From positions 101,327 to 165,326 of the forward strand of contig JAUYNL010000081.1 in the NCBI GenBank assembly GCA_030696085.1: a DNA stretch of 64,000 bases, written 5' to 3'. Of this stretch, positions 35,501 through 42,315 are shown in pieces. Origin of the DNA: Luteolibacter sp. (GTDB lineage: Bacteria; Verrucomicrobiota; Verrucomicrobiia; Verrucomicrobiales; Akkermansiaceae). Below the pieces are notes generated by a model, which searched no databases, had not been told where the DNA came from, and saw only the letters and a program-made list of their open reading frames with translations. Numbering within the stretch: position 1 is the stretch's first letter; every line of letters starts with the position of its first letter. The position numbers were made by a program, and so were the translations under genes.

Positions 35501-36988
35501 CGGCTGGTTGCGGCCGCTATCCTGATAACGGATCGCCACCTCGCCGAGCCCGTGTTCCAGCGCGAGCTCGCCGAGCCGGCGCAGCATCCGGTGCTCGATG
35601 CCCTTGCCGAGCGCGCGGCAACTCAGGAGAAATGTTTCCGCCCGCAGACGACCGCCGTCCTCGCCGCTGAGCATCAAGCCCACCGCGCCGTAATCGCCGA
35701 AGCGGTCGCTCGCCCGCACCAGTTCGTGGTGCGTGCCAGGCCCGGCGTCCGGCAGCGCCGTCTCATCGCGCGCTTGCGGCGAGGCGTTGAACTGGTTGGT
35801 CCGCAGCGTGAGCTGGGCCGCCCGCGCCGCATTGGCGGCGGTGGGCGCCTCAAATGATATCTCCAACCCGAGGCTGCCGATGAATTTATCGAAGCTCTCC
35901 GCCTGTGAGAGCAGATCCTCGCGGCGCGCCTCGTTCTGATAGAAATCCGCGCGTTGCGCATCCTCGTCGGTGGATCCCGTTGGATCGAGCACCCACAGGT
36001 GCCTGGCAAAGCGGGGCAGCTCGTTGGATTCCTCCGGCACGCGGACAGCGAGCACGGCCGGCGCGTTGGCCGCCACCTCGGCGATCTCGGCCGGATTGTC
36101 ATCGAGGAAAACGAAGCCATCGAGACTAAGATTCAGGCGTTTCGCCATCGCCCGCAGGTTGGAGGATTTTGGTTCCCAGTTGAGTGCCGCGTCCGCAAAC
36201 GCCTCGCGCGGAATGGCCATGTCCGGATTTTCGCGAAACACCGCCTCCACATCCTCCGCATTGTTTTTCGAAACCATGCACAGCAGGAAACCCCGCGCCC
36301 GTTTCTCCATCAGGAATTCCTGGAAAGCACGCCGCGCAGGATCGATCAAAACCCCTGACGGACCGGCCTCGCCGCAGACACCCGTCCACAGCGTGTGGTC
36401 GCAATCCACGGCGATCACCTTGAAGGGCCTGCGCCGCATGGCCGAGACACGCCGTGCCAGCCACGTCGCCAAGGCGGCGAACATTTCCTCGCTGTAGGGA
36501 AGCCGCGCCGCCTGGTCCGCATCCGGATCGTAGGGTTCATCCACCGGATAGAGCGTGCCGAGTTCCGCGGCATCCAGCAGTTCCACACCCGCCACGCCGA
36601 CCAGCCGGGCGGCCAGTTCTTGCGCGAAATGCCGTGCGGTCTCGCCGCCGTCAGCCTCGGGACAGGCGCAGACGAGCGTGGAAACGCCGCCGCGCGCGGC
36701 GGACTCCATCAGCGCGGCCGCCACCTCGCGCGCGGCACTCCGCGCACCCATGACATCGGCTGCGGCCAGATCGCAGGCGCGCAGCAGCACGATATTGATG
36801 CCGCCGCGGTTTTCCGATAGCAGGCTGGTGGGATTCAGCAATTGCTGGAGCACCTGATTGAAAGGAGCAAATTCGACCCGCGCGTCATGGTTCAAGCGCT
36901 CAAGCCACTGCGCCAGAACCGGGCACAACGGTTCGGCCGTAAATGTGGCGGCGATGGCGATTTTCAGGTTCGGTAGGGGTGATGACAT
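26531..36988 (-). CDS. Hybrid PKS-NRPS assembly line: FkbH-ACP-KS-AT-ACP-AMT-C-A-PCP-TE
   Basis: 3485 residues from ATG 36988 (ATG 37057 would add 23). Approximate residues from 36988: FkbH HAD-like loader ~1-560 ('DCDHTLWTG'); ACP1 ~585-660 ('LGGSSLQ'); KS ~675-1100 ('TACSTS', 'EAHGTATPLGD', 'KSNLGHL'); AT ~1210-1500 ('GHSVGE', 'HAFHS', the malonyl-type signature); ACP2 ~1590-1660 ('LGFDSLLL'); class III PLP aminotransferase ~1715-2160 ('YGKVFGGG' Lys); condensation ~2180-2610 ('HHIACDG'); adenylation ~2635-3105 ('YTSGSTGKPKG', 'GYGPTE', 'NGKVD'); PCP ~3120-3195 ('LGGNSLA'); thioesterase ~3215-3485 ('GYSFGG'). All core catalytic residues are present; there is no KR, DH, ER, MT or E domain. 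ACP-KS-AT-ACP-AMT-C follows the mycosubtilin MycA plan, with an FkbH loader replacing the fatty-acyl ligase. FkbH domains load glyceryl from 1,3-bisphosphoglycerate, so a glycerate-derived beta-amino acid joined to one amino acid is the likely product. Confidence 0.95.
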   Translation of the reverse strand: MSSPLPNLKIAIAATFTAEPLCPVLAQWLERLNHDARVEFAPFNQVLQQLLNPTSLLSENRGGINIVLLRACDLAAADVMGARSAAREVAAALMESAARGGVSTLVCACPEADGGETARHFAQELAARLVGVAGVELLDAAELGTLYPVDEPYDPDADQAARLPYSEEMFAALATWLARRVSAMRRRPFKVIAVDCDHTLWTGVCGEAGPSGVLIDPARRAFQEFLMEKRARGFLLCMVSKNNAEDVEAVFRENPDMAIPREAFADAALNWEPKSSNLRAMAKRLNLSLDGFVFLDDNPAEIAEVAANAPAVLAVRVPEESNELPRFARHLWVLDPTGSTDEDAQRADFYQNEARREDLLSQAESFDKFIGSLGLEISFEAPTAANAARAAQLTLRTNQFNASPQARDETALPDAGPGTHHELVRASDRFGDYGAVGLMLSGEDGGRLRAETFLLSCRALGKGIEHRMLRRLGELALEHGLGEVAIRYQDSGRNQPCLAFLESITEGRWENGLRVIPAESAAHCRLRAGARQAEASTGEAAVPSVDPAFAAHTAGALTGVEAILAEMRAASKPRPDLREAYAAPLSGNEERIAAIWRGVLGLESVGRNDRFADLGGSSLQLVRVHAALQKHYGRRFELVRLFEHPTVAAQALLATHDMTSSRTEEAPRAAMDSAPVAIIGMALRLPGAATPEELWQNLRDGVESITHFDPSELEVPAGDGESLVCARGLLDPEFYEGVDGGLFGIVPREAEMIDPQQRVFLEICWEAIERAGYVPDAADADGRRIGVYAGCYYDTYLPHHILSDPAFHRRHLAEAQVGALQVEFGNDKDHLATRVAFKLNLHGPSLTVQTACSTSLVAVAHAMMALRGGHCDMALAGGVTITVPQKRGYHHVEGGMLSQDGHCRPFDARSAGTVFSNGGGVVLLKRLDDALRDGDTIHAVLRGFGINNDGGVKHSYAAPSADGQADVIRRAHLDAGVDPRTITCVEAHGTATPLGDPIEIAGLTDAFRRATDDRGFCAIGSLKSNLGHLDTAAGVCGLIKTALSLQHGQLPPVLHFTEPNPRIDFANSPFFVNDRLRPWEPAPGAPRRAGVSSFGVGGTNAHVIVEEAPVSAIPSNTTEGPARILLFSARDETALDQLGARLAGHAAQADDADFAAAARTLALGRKPMVRRAAVIASGWSEAAGALTSGNRVCATAPSAPPGLVWMFPGQGAQHPGMAADLYATESGFREDIDRCAELLIPLLGEDLRDALFAEDGGDAAGRLKHTVLAQAAIFTIEYALARQWQRWGLEPELMLGHSVGEFAAACLAGVFSLEDGLRILAARGRLMGEVEPGSMLSVRLPATELRARLPEELDMASENGPSLCVVAGGTEAVARFASELEADGVAVRGLHTSHAFHSRMMDPVVARFREVITTVKLSAPRIPILSTVSGSILTDEDALDPGYWAAHLRRTVRFHQAVNAAAGEKQGRIFLEVGPGQTLTMLARQTAGRRAAACLASCEHPAAGAPDRRRMLTSLAELWCRGAEVDWAAVHAETPERRVPLPTYPFQRRRAWLPCRLLDQPLPAAAITLPDSPETPAIELETTAGTAAAPDGIAARARQALEDLSGIPASEMTSGSGFLELGFDSLLLTQAARVLHNTFGVAISFRDLMQTMPTIGALIAHLESNGVVVASAPVAVSNMPKQAVAVANAAAPEPESGVSGPRTRIDRSSTSAELTPRQRGHLDDLVTRYNAKTRGSKELTQGHRKWLADPRTVNGFNRLWKEMVYQIVARRMKGCRMWDVDGNEYIDMVNGFGPNFLGHAPDFVSDAIRAQLATGLEIGPQCEAAMETSKLFCEVTGNERVCFLNTGSEAVQAAMRIARTVTGRDKVLVFDKDYHGNFDPVLVRSVGSGAKRRTLPLAPGIPASAVQDVIVVPWGKPEALDMIREIAGELAAVLVEPVQSRQPEWIPVDFVHEVKRLAEEHGFLLVFDEVITGLRQGPHGAQDIYQIKPDLATYGKVFGGGALPIGIIAGKAQYMDTFDGGHWQYGDDSFPEKEVTFFAGTFVRLPLAMAACRAVLAHLKEKGPEYWDGIAARATRLATTVDRMFRDNGIDIRMVNTGSQMYLRIGDSVKHGNLIFYHLREKGVFAMEGLPFYLTAEHADADVDLVIDAFRRGIAELQDGGFFPKPNRPEGIEAPEGARGPFPMTEPMMEIHLAAMLGTEANLAFNEMLQLRLGGPLDEAALRAALQDLVDRHDALRMRIPAGHGTAFVIDSAREVMMLMEDFRDSPEPELALREYGLRQRASAFDLAEGPLFRVAVARMAAKETVLQFAAHHIACDGWSFEVLIRDFARCYEARRQGRAPLLAPPPSIVDRALREAAAGDSDEQALAWWRGRFAHGMRELELPLRRSHGALPEYAASTCERMLDRASLDRLRKLAGGCGVTLNSALLAGFQALLHRLSGQEEFVIAFPCAGQMEHGEEKLVGHCVNFLPLHAAVDPRSSFKELASRVSSEQFDVIEHGKVTYGRLLRELKVRREGGRRPLIEYIFNFEPSGDPGSFGGLSSKVGQVPASYGNSTIFLNAMQSPEGLLLSATYSHTLIEPGTMRRWLDAYCNLLLAAAGNPDTTVGELELLDETGHGEIAAWEHGIENAVSGSVAEAFRETCSAHATRTALAWDGGFMTYAELAGRVAGHAAALREHDVLPGDRVGVCLQRGPDAIAALLGVLEAGACYVPLDPEWPDGRLAEILTDAKAGVWIARGDAPLEGIVTITPEQSASRTPQPPVPRGPEDAAYVMYTSGSTGKPKGVVIPQRGILRLVRGADYCAFGPDEVFLQGSTLAFDASTFEIFGALLHGGKLVLPGPDPALIELAGAIRNHGVTTLWLTAGLFELMVEEHLDDLRNVRHLLTGGEVPSIEHLRRAYAALPGTKLINGYGPTENTTFTTCHTVREDDLKNLSVPIGRPIAGTRVRIVDPLGRVVPVGVPGELLCGGAGLAAGYLEQADLTAESFIDGGKWYRSGDLCRWTAEGLIEFIGRIDAQEKLRGFRIEPGEIEAVLAGHPGVRQCKLAVRGSGAAGRRLLAWVVPVAGTRVGRDEFHDWLADRLPSFMLPDGIEMVPAMPLNANGKVDVRSLPDPHSHAGDSCTTQAPVGATEEKLAAIWRDVLGLAAIHRNDKFFDLGGNSLAALRMFARIGREFGVSLPLATLLEARSVRALARVIETGPASPSTGDGGAGHIATIRAGGALPPIVAIHGGDGGVLFYQQLAERLPDDRPFLAIESPDLSTSGEVRVECIEVTAETYIRLLRRVRPHGPYLLTGYSFGGLVAYEMAAQLTAAGEEIEFLGLIDTLNPVVPVREYSLPERVSVFWKSREEQPMLGRLQSLATRFREGVGTNLRVRSEVAAASRETAGAHSELRGVQLREAHYQAMLAYTPKPCAGALTLFRASGVSDKFEFPEDYGWRALAGDFRIVDVPGEHLTVFDRDNIHLFAQRFAARLPAPRGAARSMQPVNA

Positions 36989-37057
36989 CGAAACGGGAGG
37001 GGGGAGGAAATATGGAAACGCTTGAAAGAGATGCCGTATCATCATGTGAACCAACAA

Positions 37058-37072
37058 GTTGGCGTTGCCAAC
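37058..37072. promoter_or_regulatory. Perfect palindrome in the divergent promoter region
   Basis: GTTGGC-GTT-GCCAAC, a 6-bp perfect inverted repeat with a 3-base centre. It lies 70 bases upstream of the chosen start of the assembly-line gene and 140 bases upstream of the divergent phosphopantetheinyl transferase gene. The form suits a dimeric repressor or activator site; no regulator gene is next to it. Confidence 0.35.
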
Positions 37073-37211
37073 CTACCGGGGTTAATGATTTGGCGATCTG
37101 GGTATTTGATATCACCGAAGGAAACCTCCAGCCATAACGCGATCCCGTAGGTTTCCACTTGCGCGGAAACCGTCAGCATGGCTGGCGACGGATGAATCCG
37201 CCATATTTCAC

Positions 37212-37916
37212 ATGGTTCCGAACCCGCCAGATTTTATGATTCCCGGCCCCGGCCAGGCCGTGGTCCACCTGATGGAGGCGGCCGGGCGTGGCACGGCGGC
37301 GGACCACGCCATCCTCAGTAAAGAGGAGCATGATCGTGCGGAACGTTTTCACTTTGAAACCGACCGCCAGCGCTGGATCGGCTGGCGCGCCGGCCTGCGG
37401 CGGATTCTCGGCCGATATCTCGGGATGTCCCCGGTGGACGTTCCCCTCGTGGCGGATGAGTCTGGAAAACCCCGGCTCGCCGCTCCCCATGGCGGCTGGC
37501 ATTTCAACCTCAGCCACGCAAGTTCACTCGCCGCTCTGGTGATCGCACGCGAGGGCCCGGTGGGGGTGGATCTAGAAGAAACCATCCGCGCCGGCTCGCT
37601 GGCGGAATGTACCGATGAATTCTGCCATCCTGCGGAAATCGAGGCCCTGCCTGCCGCCGCTGCCGTGCGCTGCCTCGCGCTGCTCCACCTGTGGACGTGC
37701 AAGGAAGCGCTGCTCAAGGCGCTGGGCACCGGTTTCGCCTTCCCGCCCCGGACACTCCGCATCACCGGCTGTTCCGCCACTGCGGATTCACCCTTGCCGG
37801 GCCTCGATGGCCTGCACCTCGTTTTCCCGCCGCCGCCGCCGGACCACCTGCTCGCCGTCGCCTTGCCTCTTTCCATCCGACACCTGGAAATCATCAACGA
37901 CACGCTTTTTTCCTGA
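37212..37916 (+). CDS. Sfp-type 4'-phosphopantetheinyl transferase
   Basis: 234 residues. It carries the Sfp signature: 'GKPRLAAPHGGWHFNLSHAS', 'GPVGVDLEETIR' with the Mg-binding Asp and Glu, and 'LLHLWTCKEALLKALGTG' (WxxKEA(L)xKxxG). It transfers phosphopantetheine from CoA to the Ser of carrier domains and very probably activates the two ACPs and one PCP of the divergently encoded assembly line 0.2 kb away. ATG 37236 is an alternative start. Confidence 0.93.
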   Translation: MVPNPPDFMIPGPGQAVVHLMEAAGRGTAADHAILSKEEHDRAERFHFETDRQRWIGWRAGLRRILGRYLGMSPVDVPLVADESGKPRLAAPHGGWHFNLSHASSLAALVIAREGPVGVDLEETIRAGSLAECTDEFCHPAEIEALPAAAAVRCLALLHLWTCKEALLKALGTGFAFPPRTLRITGCSATADSPLPGLDGLHLVFPPPPPDHLLAVALPLSIRHLEIINDTLFS

Positions 37917-37974
37917 TGGGAGGAAGATCGACAGCAGGCGCGGCGCGTGTGACAATGCTCCCGAAATCCGAGCC

Positions 37975-39123
37975 ATGAATGCCCCGATCCGATTCCCCTG
38001 TCCCGTGTGTCAGGCACCACTCGCCCTGCCGATATCCGCAGCAGGCGCGCGCGGTCCATGCCCGCATTGCGGTGCGACCATCACCGGCCCGGACCCCGGC
38101 AGTGGCCGGCCCGCCTGCCAGGTGCTGCCGGCACCAGCCCCGCCTCCCGCGCACCGGGAGCCAGTGACCCTGCCAACACGTCCGGTGGAGTCTGCCCGGC
38201 CGGCGGTTTCCTCAATCGCGGAACATCCGAAAAGCGTGGGAATTTCCGCCGCATTTCTGCTTTTCTCGTGCTTACTCTCGGCTTTCGTCGCCTTTGCCGG
38301 CGGCTATTGGATCGGGAAAAATGCGGGTCTCGCCGGGCTGCTTCCGCCCGCGCCGGCACCCTTGGCGGCACCCGCGCCGGCGATCACGGATGAGCCCGCC
38401 ATTTCCACTCCGGAGCCCGCCGAAACTCCGGCTCCCGAGGCTGCCGATGTCGCTCCCGCGAGTCCGCAGGAAGCGGTGTTGCGGGCGTTTCTAAGCGCAC
38501 CCGGCTGGGCATCGCGCATCCTGCATGTGCTCGCGCCGGAGCGGGTACGCGAGGCGATGGCGGCCCACGCGGCAGCTCATGGCGACGGCCCGATCCGCTT
38601 CGACGGCGTTTCCCTGCTACAGGAATCCGGCAACACGCGGATATTCCTCGTCCGCACCGCCGCGATTCCGGAAGGCTTTCCAGTCGTGGTGGCCGGGAAC
38701 GATACCGGCGAAGGCTGGCTGGTGGATTGGGAGAGCTTCATCGAGTTTCACGACGACGCTTTCCGCCAATTCGCCGACCAAGGAGCCATCGGCCAGGCCA
38801 GCTTCCATCTGCTCGTCAAGCCGGTGGATGCAAAGTCCGGCGATGACGGAGTGGTGAAATACCGGCTCAATCCGCCCATGAGCGGCAGGGAGCGGGTCGC
38901 ACGGATCGAGGACGGATCGAGCACCCACGCGCACCTGGGCGAGATCTTCGAGGCACAGGCGAAACTCGATCCCGCGAGCTACCGCGAATTGGTGGCCAGC
39001 ACCGGTCTGCCGCTGGTCGTGGCCGTTTCCAAACGCCCCACCGTGGGCGGCGGCACGAAACTTTGGATCGAGCGCGTGGAAGCCGTCGGCTGGGCACCGC
39101 GGATGGACGCGGATGAACACTGA
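37975..39123 (+). CDS. Zinc-ribbon, single-pass membrane protein of unknown function
   Basis: 382 residues. An N-terminal zinc ribbon ('FPCPVCQAPLALP' and 'GPCPHCGATITGP') is followed by a Pro-rich linker, a transmembrane helix near residues 90-115 ('AAFLLFSCLLSAFVAFAGGYWIG'), a second Pro/Ala-rich linker and a folded C-terminal domain of ~210 residues. Proteins with this layout recur in Verrucomicrobiota. The C-terminal residues 'MDADEH' and the bases just after the stop look like a common dispersed non-coding repeat, so the true C-terminus may have been extended by it. Confidence 0.75.
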   Translation: MNAPIRFPCPVCQAPLALPISAAGARGPCPHCGATITGPDPGSGRPACQVLPAPAPPPAHREPVTLPTRPVESARPAVSSIAEHPKSVGISAAFLLFSCLLSAFVAFAGGYWIGKNAGLAGLLPPAPAPLAAPAPAITDEPAISTPEPAETPAPEAADVAPASPQEAVLRAFLSAPGWASRILHVLAPERVREAMAAHAAAHGDGPIRFDGVSLLQESGNTRIFLVRTAAIPEGFPVVVAGNDTGEGWLVDWESFIEFHDDAFRQFADQGAIGQASFHLLVKPVDAKSGDDGVVKYRLNPPMSGRERVARIEDGSSTHAHLGEIFEAQAKLDPASYRELVASTGLPLVVAVSKRPTVGGGTKLWIERVEAVGWAPRMDADEH

Positions 39124-39179
39124 TTTTAAGAAACTTCCGAAGAATAACACCCCCATCCTGATGGTGGGATTGATGATCC

Positions 39180-40901
39180 ATGCATCTTTTGAATGATCTG
39201 CGTGAATCCGCAGCCATCTGCGGTTCAATATTCCATTTTGGCACCAGAACACGGCTGCCTCATGCGGTTTTTTCCGCCGTGTTTCTATCCGCTGCTGCGG
39301 CGGAGGAGTCGGTGCTGGAAACCGCCGTGGAAGCGCGCTTGATCCTGCGTTGCACGGCCGGTGCTGCGGGACTGGAAGACCTGAGGATCGGCCCGAGGAT
39401 CGTGCCCGGCGCGGTGATCGATGCCCGTGATGAAGCCGGAGTCTGGACGGCGGATGTCCGATTTCCGGTCCAATGGTGGCGCTGGTCGAGCGTGGAAGTG
39501 GCATTCACCGCCAGTTCCGGGGGCGAGGTGGAACTGGCTCTCACCGGCCCATGGGCGGACTTGACCGATGGCTGCGAAGTCCGGCAGGAAATCCTCTGGG
39601 ACTCGATCACGGCGGACGGATGCGCCCTCGAAAACGGCGGGTTTGAGCAGCCTGGAGCGGGCGCTCCCGCAGGCTGGGACTCGCCATGGCGGCCCTATCC
39701 GGATGCCGGATCCTGGCCGCTCGCGGGCGCTCCCGCCGATGCCGGAAAACACTGCGCGGCCGCCTGGCATGGCCGGCCCCTCACTCAGAGTCTCCGCGTC
39801 AGGACGGGGGAAAAAATCCGCATCACCCTGAACGCCCGCGCCGCCACCACTCCGGATTCCCGCCCGCCGCCGGACCTGGGCGCGGACACCCCGGCACACC
39901 GCGCCTGCAAGCGCCTCAGCCGCGGAGTGAACCTCGGAAACTGCTGGGAATCCTCGCCCGGCGAGGCCGGCGTGCGCTTTCTGCCGCAGGACATCGATCA
40001 CATCGCCGCCCAGGGTTTCGATCACATCCGGGTCCCCGTGGCATGGCACCAGCGGATCGATGGAAACGGCATTTCCAGCGGCTTGTTAGGTGAGCTCGAG
40101 CCGGTGCTGCGCCACGCCCTCCAACGCGGCCTCACCGTGCTGCTCGTCTGGCAGAACCACGGCGAATTGTCAAAAGACCCGCAGCGCCACCGGCTATCCT
40201 TCGTCACCGGCTGGCGCACCCTCGCCACCCACTTCCAGTCATGGCCACCCGGCTTGTTTTTCGACTTGCTCAACGAACCTTCCGGCAATCTCACCGGGGA
40301 AACCCTCAATCGTCTCTACGCCGCCACCATCGCCGCCATCCGCGAGAGCAACCCGCGGCGCACCCTCGTCGTCGAGCCGGGCCAGTGGTCCACCGTCACC
40401 GGCCTCGACCGCCTGCGGCTGCCGGATGGAGAGACGAATCTCATCGTCAGCATCCATTGTTACGAACCCTTTCCCATCACCCATCAGGGAGCCTCATGGG
40501 TGGGCCTCGAAAACCTGCGCGGGCTGGTGTTTCCCGGGCCTCCGCCCGCAGCGCCCGCACTTTCCGAAATCCCGCGCGACCACCCTGGCCTCGCGGCTTG
40601 GATCGATGCCTACCACCGCAGGCCCGCTGCGGAAAACCCCGCCAGCGCCCTGGCCTTCCAGCCGATCCTCGCGCAGGCCGCCGAGTGGTCGGCAAGCTTC
40701 GGCCGCCCCCTCCACATCGGCGAATTCGGCGCGACGCGTGAGCTCGATCCGGCCAGCCGCGCCGCCTACGCGCTGACCTTCCGCAGGGCCGCCGCCAGCC
40801 ACCGGCTGCCATGGTGCTGGTGGGAGTGGAAGGCCGGCTTCGGCTGTTGGGACGCCGCCACCGGCCAGCCGCTGCTGCATGAAGCGCTTTCCGGCAGGTG
40901 A
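39180..40901 (+). CDS. Glycoside hydrolase family 5 (cellulase-type)
   Basis: 573 residues. An N-terminal ~220-residue region has an export signal ('HAVFSAVFLSAAAAEES') and a beta-sandwich CBM-like segment. The GH5 TIM barrel follows: 'RGVNLGNCWE', 'FDHIRVPVAWH', the acid/base Glu in 'FDLLNEPSG' (~residue 364), 'HCYEPF', and the nucleophile Glu in 'LHIGEFGA' (~residue 515). It hydrolyses beta-1,4-glucan or mannan outside the cytoplasm. The first ~30 residues come from sequence resembling a dispersed repeat, so the true start is unsure. Confidence 0.87.
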   Translation: MHLLNDLRESAAICGSIFHFGTRTRLPHAVFSAVFLSAAAAEESVLETAVEARLILRCTAGAAGLEDLRIGPRIVPGAVIDARDEAGVWTADVRFPVQWWRWSSVEVAFTASSGGEVELALTGPWADLTDGCEVRQEILWDSITADGCALENGGFEQPGAGAPAGWDSPWRPYPDAGSWPLAGAPADAGKHCAAAWHGRPLTQSLRVRTGEKIRITLNARAATTPDSRPPPDLGADTPAHRACKRLSRGVNLGNCWESSPGEAGVRFLPQDIDHIAAQGFDHIRVPVAWHQRIDGNGISSGLLGELEPVLRHALQRGLTVLLVWQNHGELSKDPQRHRLSFVTGWRTLATHFQSWPPGLFFDLLNEPSGNLTGETLNRLYAATIAAIRESNPRRTLVVEPGQWSTVTGLDRLRLPDGETNLIVSIHCYEPFPITHQGASWVGLENLRGLVFPGPPPAAPALSEIPRDHPGLAAWIDAYHRRPAAENPASALAFQPILAQAAEWSASFGRPLHIGEFGATRELDPASRAAYALTFRRAAASHRLPWCWWEWKAGFGCWDAATGQPLLHEALSGR

Positions 40902-40952
40902 CGCCGCCATTCAGCTCCCGGCGATCCCACGGACCGAAGTCCACAACCGCCA

Positions 40953-42200
40953 TCAACCTCTCGTCTGCCCGTTTCCCCGCACGCGGTATTGGTAGCTGGT
41001 GAGCTCTCTCAAGCCCATCGGGCCGCGGGCGTGGAGCTTGTCGGTGGAGATGCCGATCTCGGCACCGAAGCCGAACTCGCCGCCGTCCGCGAAGCGGGTG
41101 GAGACGTTGTGGAAGACGCAGGCGGAATCGACGCTGCGGAGGAAAATATCCGCGGCCGCGTGATCGGTGGTGACGATGACATCGGTGTGGTGCGAGCCGT
41201 ATTGATTGATGTGGGAAACGGCTTCGTCGAGCGAGGCGACAACTTTGATGGAGAGTATGAGATCGAGATATTCGGTGCTCCAATCCTCCTCGGTGGCGGG
41301 CGATATGTTCGTTAGATAATGGTGGGTTTCCTCGCAGCCGCGGAGCTGCACGTTTCTCTCACGGAGGGCGGCGGCGACTTTCGGCAGAAACGAGGCGGCG
41401 ATCTCGCGGTGGACCAGCAGGGTTTCCAGCGCGTTGCAGACGCCGCATTTCTGGGTCTTGGAGTTGACGGTTAGAGACACGGCCATGTCGAGGTCCGCGG
41501 CCTTGTCGGCGAAGAGGTGGCAGATGCCGTCATAGTGCTTGATGACGGGCATGCGGGCCAGCGAGACGACGGTTTCGATCAGCCCCTTGCCGCCGCGCGG
41601 GATGATGAGGTCGAGCCACTGGTCCATGCCTGCCAGAACCGCGACGCTTTCGCGGTCGGTGAAGGGGATGAGCTGGATGGCGTGCTCCGGAGCGCCGGCC
41701 TGGGCGAGCGCGGCGGCGATGGCGACATTCGAGTGGATGGCCTCGCTGCCGCCGCGCAGGATGGTGGCGTTGCCGGTCTTGAAACATAGCACGGCGGCAT
41801 CCGCGGTGACGTTGGGGCGGCTTTCGTAGATGATGCCGATGGTGCCGATGGGGACGCGGACCTGTTCGATGGCGATGCCGTTCGGGCGGGTCCATGCCTC
41901 CATCACCTGGCCGACTGGATCGGGCAGAGTGGCGACCTGATCGATACCGGCAGCCATGGCTTCGATGCGGGATTCATCGAGGCGCAGGCGGTCGAGCATG
42001 GCGGCGGAGAGGCCCTTTTTCACGCCTGCGGCGAGGTCCTTGGCGTTTTCCTGGAGCAAAACCGGCGAATTTTCGCGGATGGCGGCGGCCATGGCGCGGA
42101 GAATCGCGTTTTTCTCATCGGAGCTGAGTTGGGCCAGCCGGTAGGCGGCGTTGCGCGCCTGGCGGCCCATTTGGTGAATGGTTTCCTGGATGGTGGACAT
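40953..42200 (-). CDS. proA: Gamma-glutamyl phosphate reductase
   Basis: 415 residues from ATG 42200 ('MSTIQETIHQMGRQARNAAY'). It reduces glutamate-5-phosphate to the semialdehyde with NADPH, the second step of proline synthesis. Catalytic Cys in 'QKCGVCNALETLLVH', cofactor region 'RPNVTADAAVLCFKTGNATILRGG' and C-terminal 'GFGAEIGISTDKLHARGPMGL' are all present. proB is not adjacent in the window. Confidence 0.97.
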   Translation of the reverse strand: MSTIQETIHQMGRQARNAAYRLAQLSSDEKNAILRAMAAAIRENSPVLLQENAKDLAAGVKKGLSAAMLDRLRLDESRIEAMAAGIDQVATLPDPVGQVMEAWTRPNGIAIEQVRVPIGTIGIIYESRPNVTADAAVLCFKTGNATILRGGSEAIHSNVAIAAALAQAGAPEHAIQLIPFTDRESVAVLAGMDQWLDLIIPRGGKGLIETVVSLARMPVIKHYDGICHLFADKAADLDMAVSLTVNSKTQKCGVCNALETLLVHREIAASFLPKVAAALRERNVQLRGCEETHHYLTNISPATEEDWSTEYLDLILSIKVVASLDEAVSHINQYGSHHTDVIVTTDHAAADIFLRSVDSACVFHNVSTRFADGGEFGFGAEIGISTDKLHARGPMGLRELTSYQYRVRGNGQTRG

Positions 42201-42315
42201 GAAATCGTGTGAGCGGATCCTAGTCGGCCATGGAGCGGACTCAAGGGGCAATTGGCATTCCGGGCCACGCAAATAATGCTCGTCAGACGGCGCGGGATGG
42301 GCCGGAATCCCGCTC

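Noticed and set aside
36450..36820. Plus-strand frames within the assembly-line region
   Set aside because: Long antisense open frames are expected at this GC content and show no motifs.
26531..36988. Trans-AT or iterative PKS reading of the assembly line
   Set aside because: A complete cis AT with GHSVGE and HAFH motifs follows the KS, so a conventional modular type I reading is sufficient.
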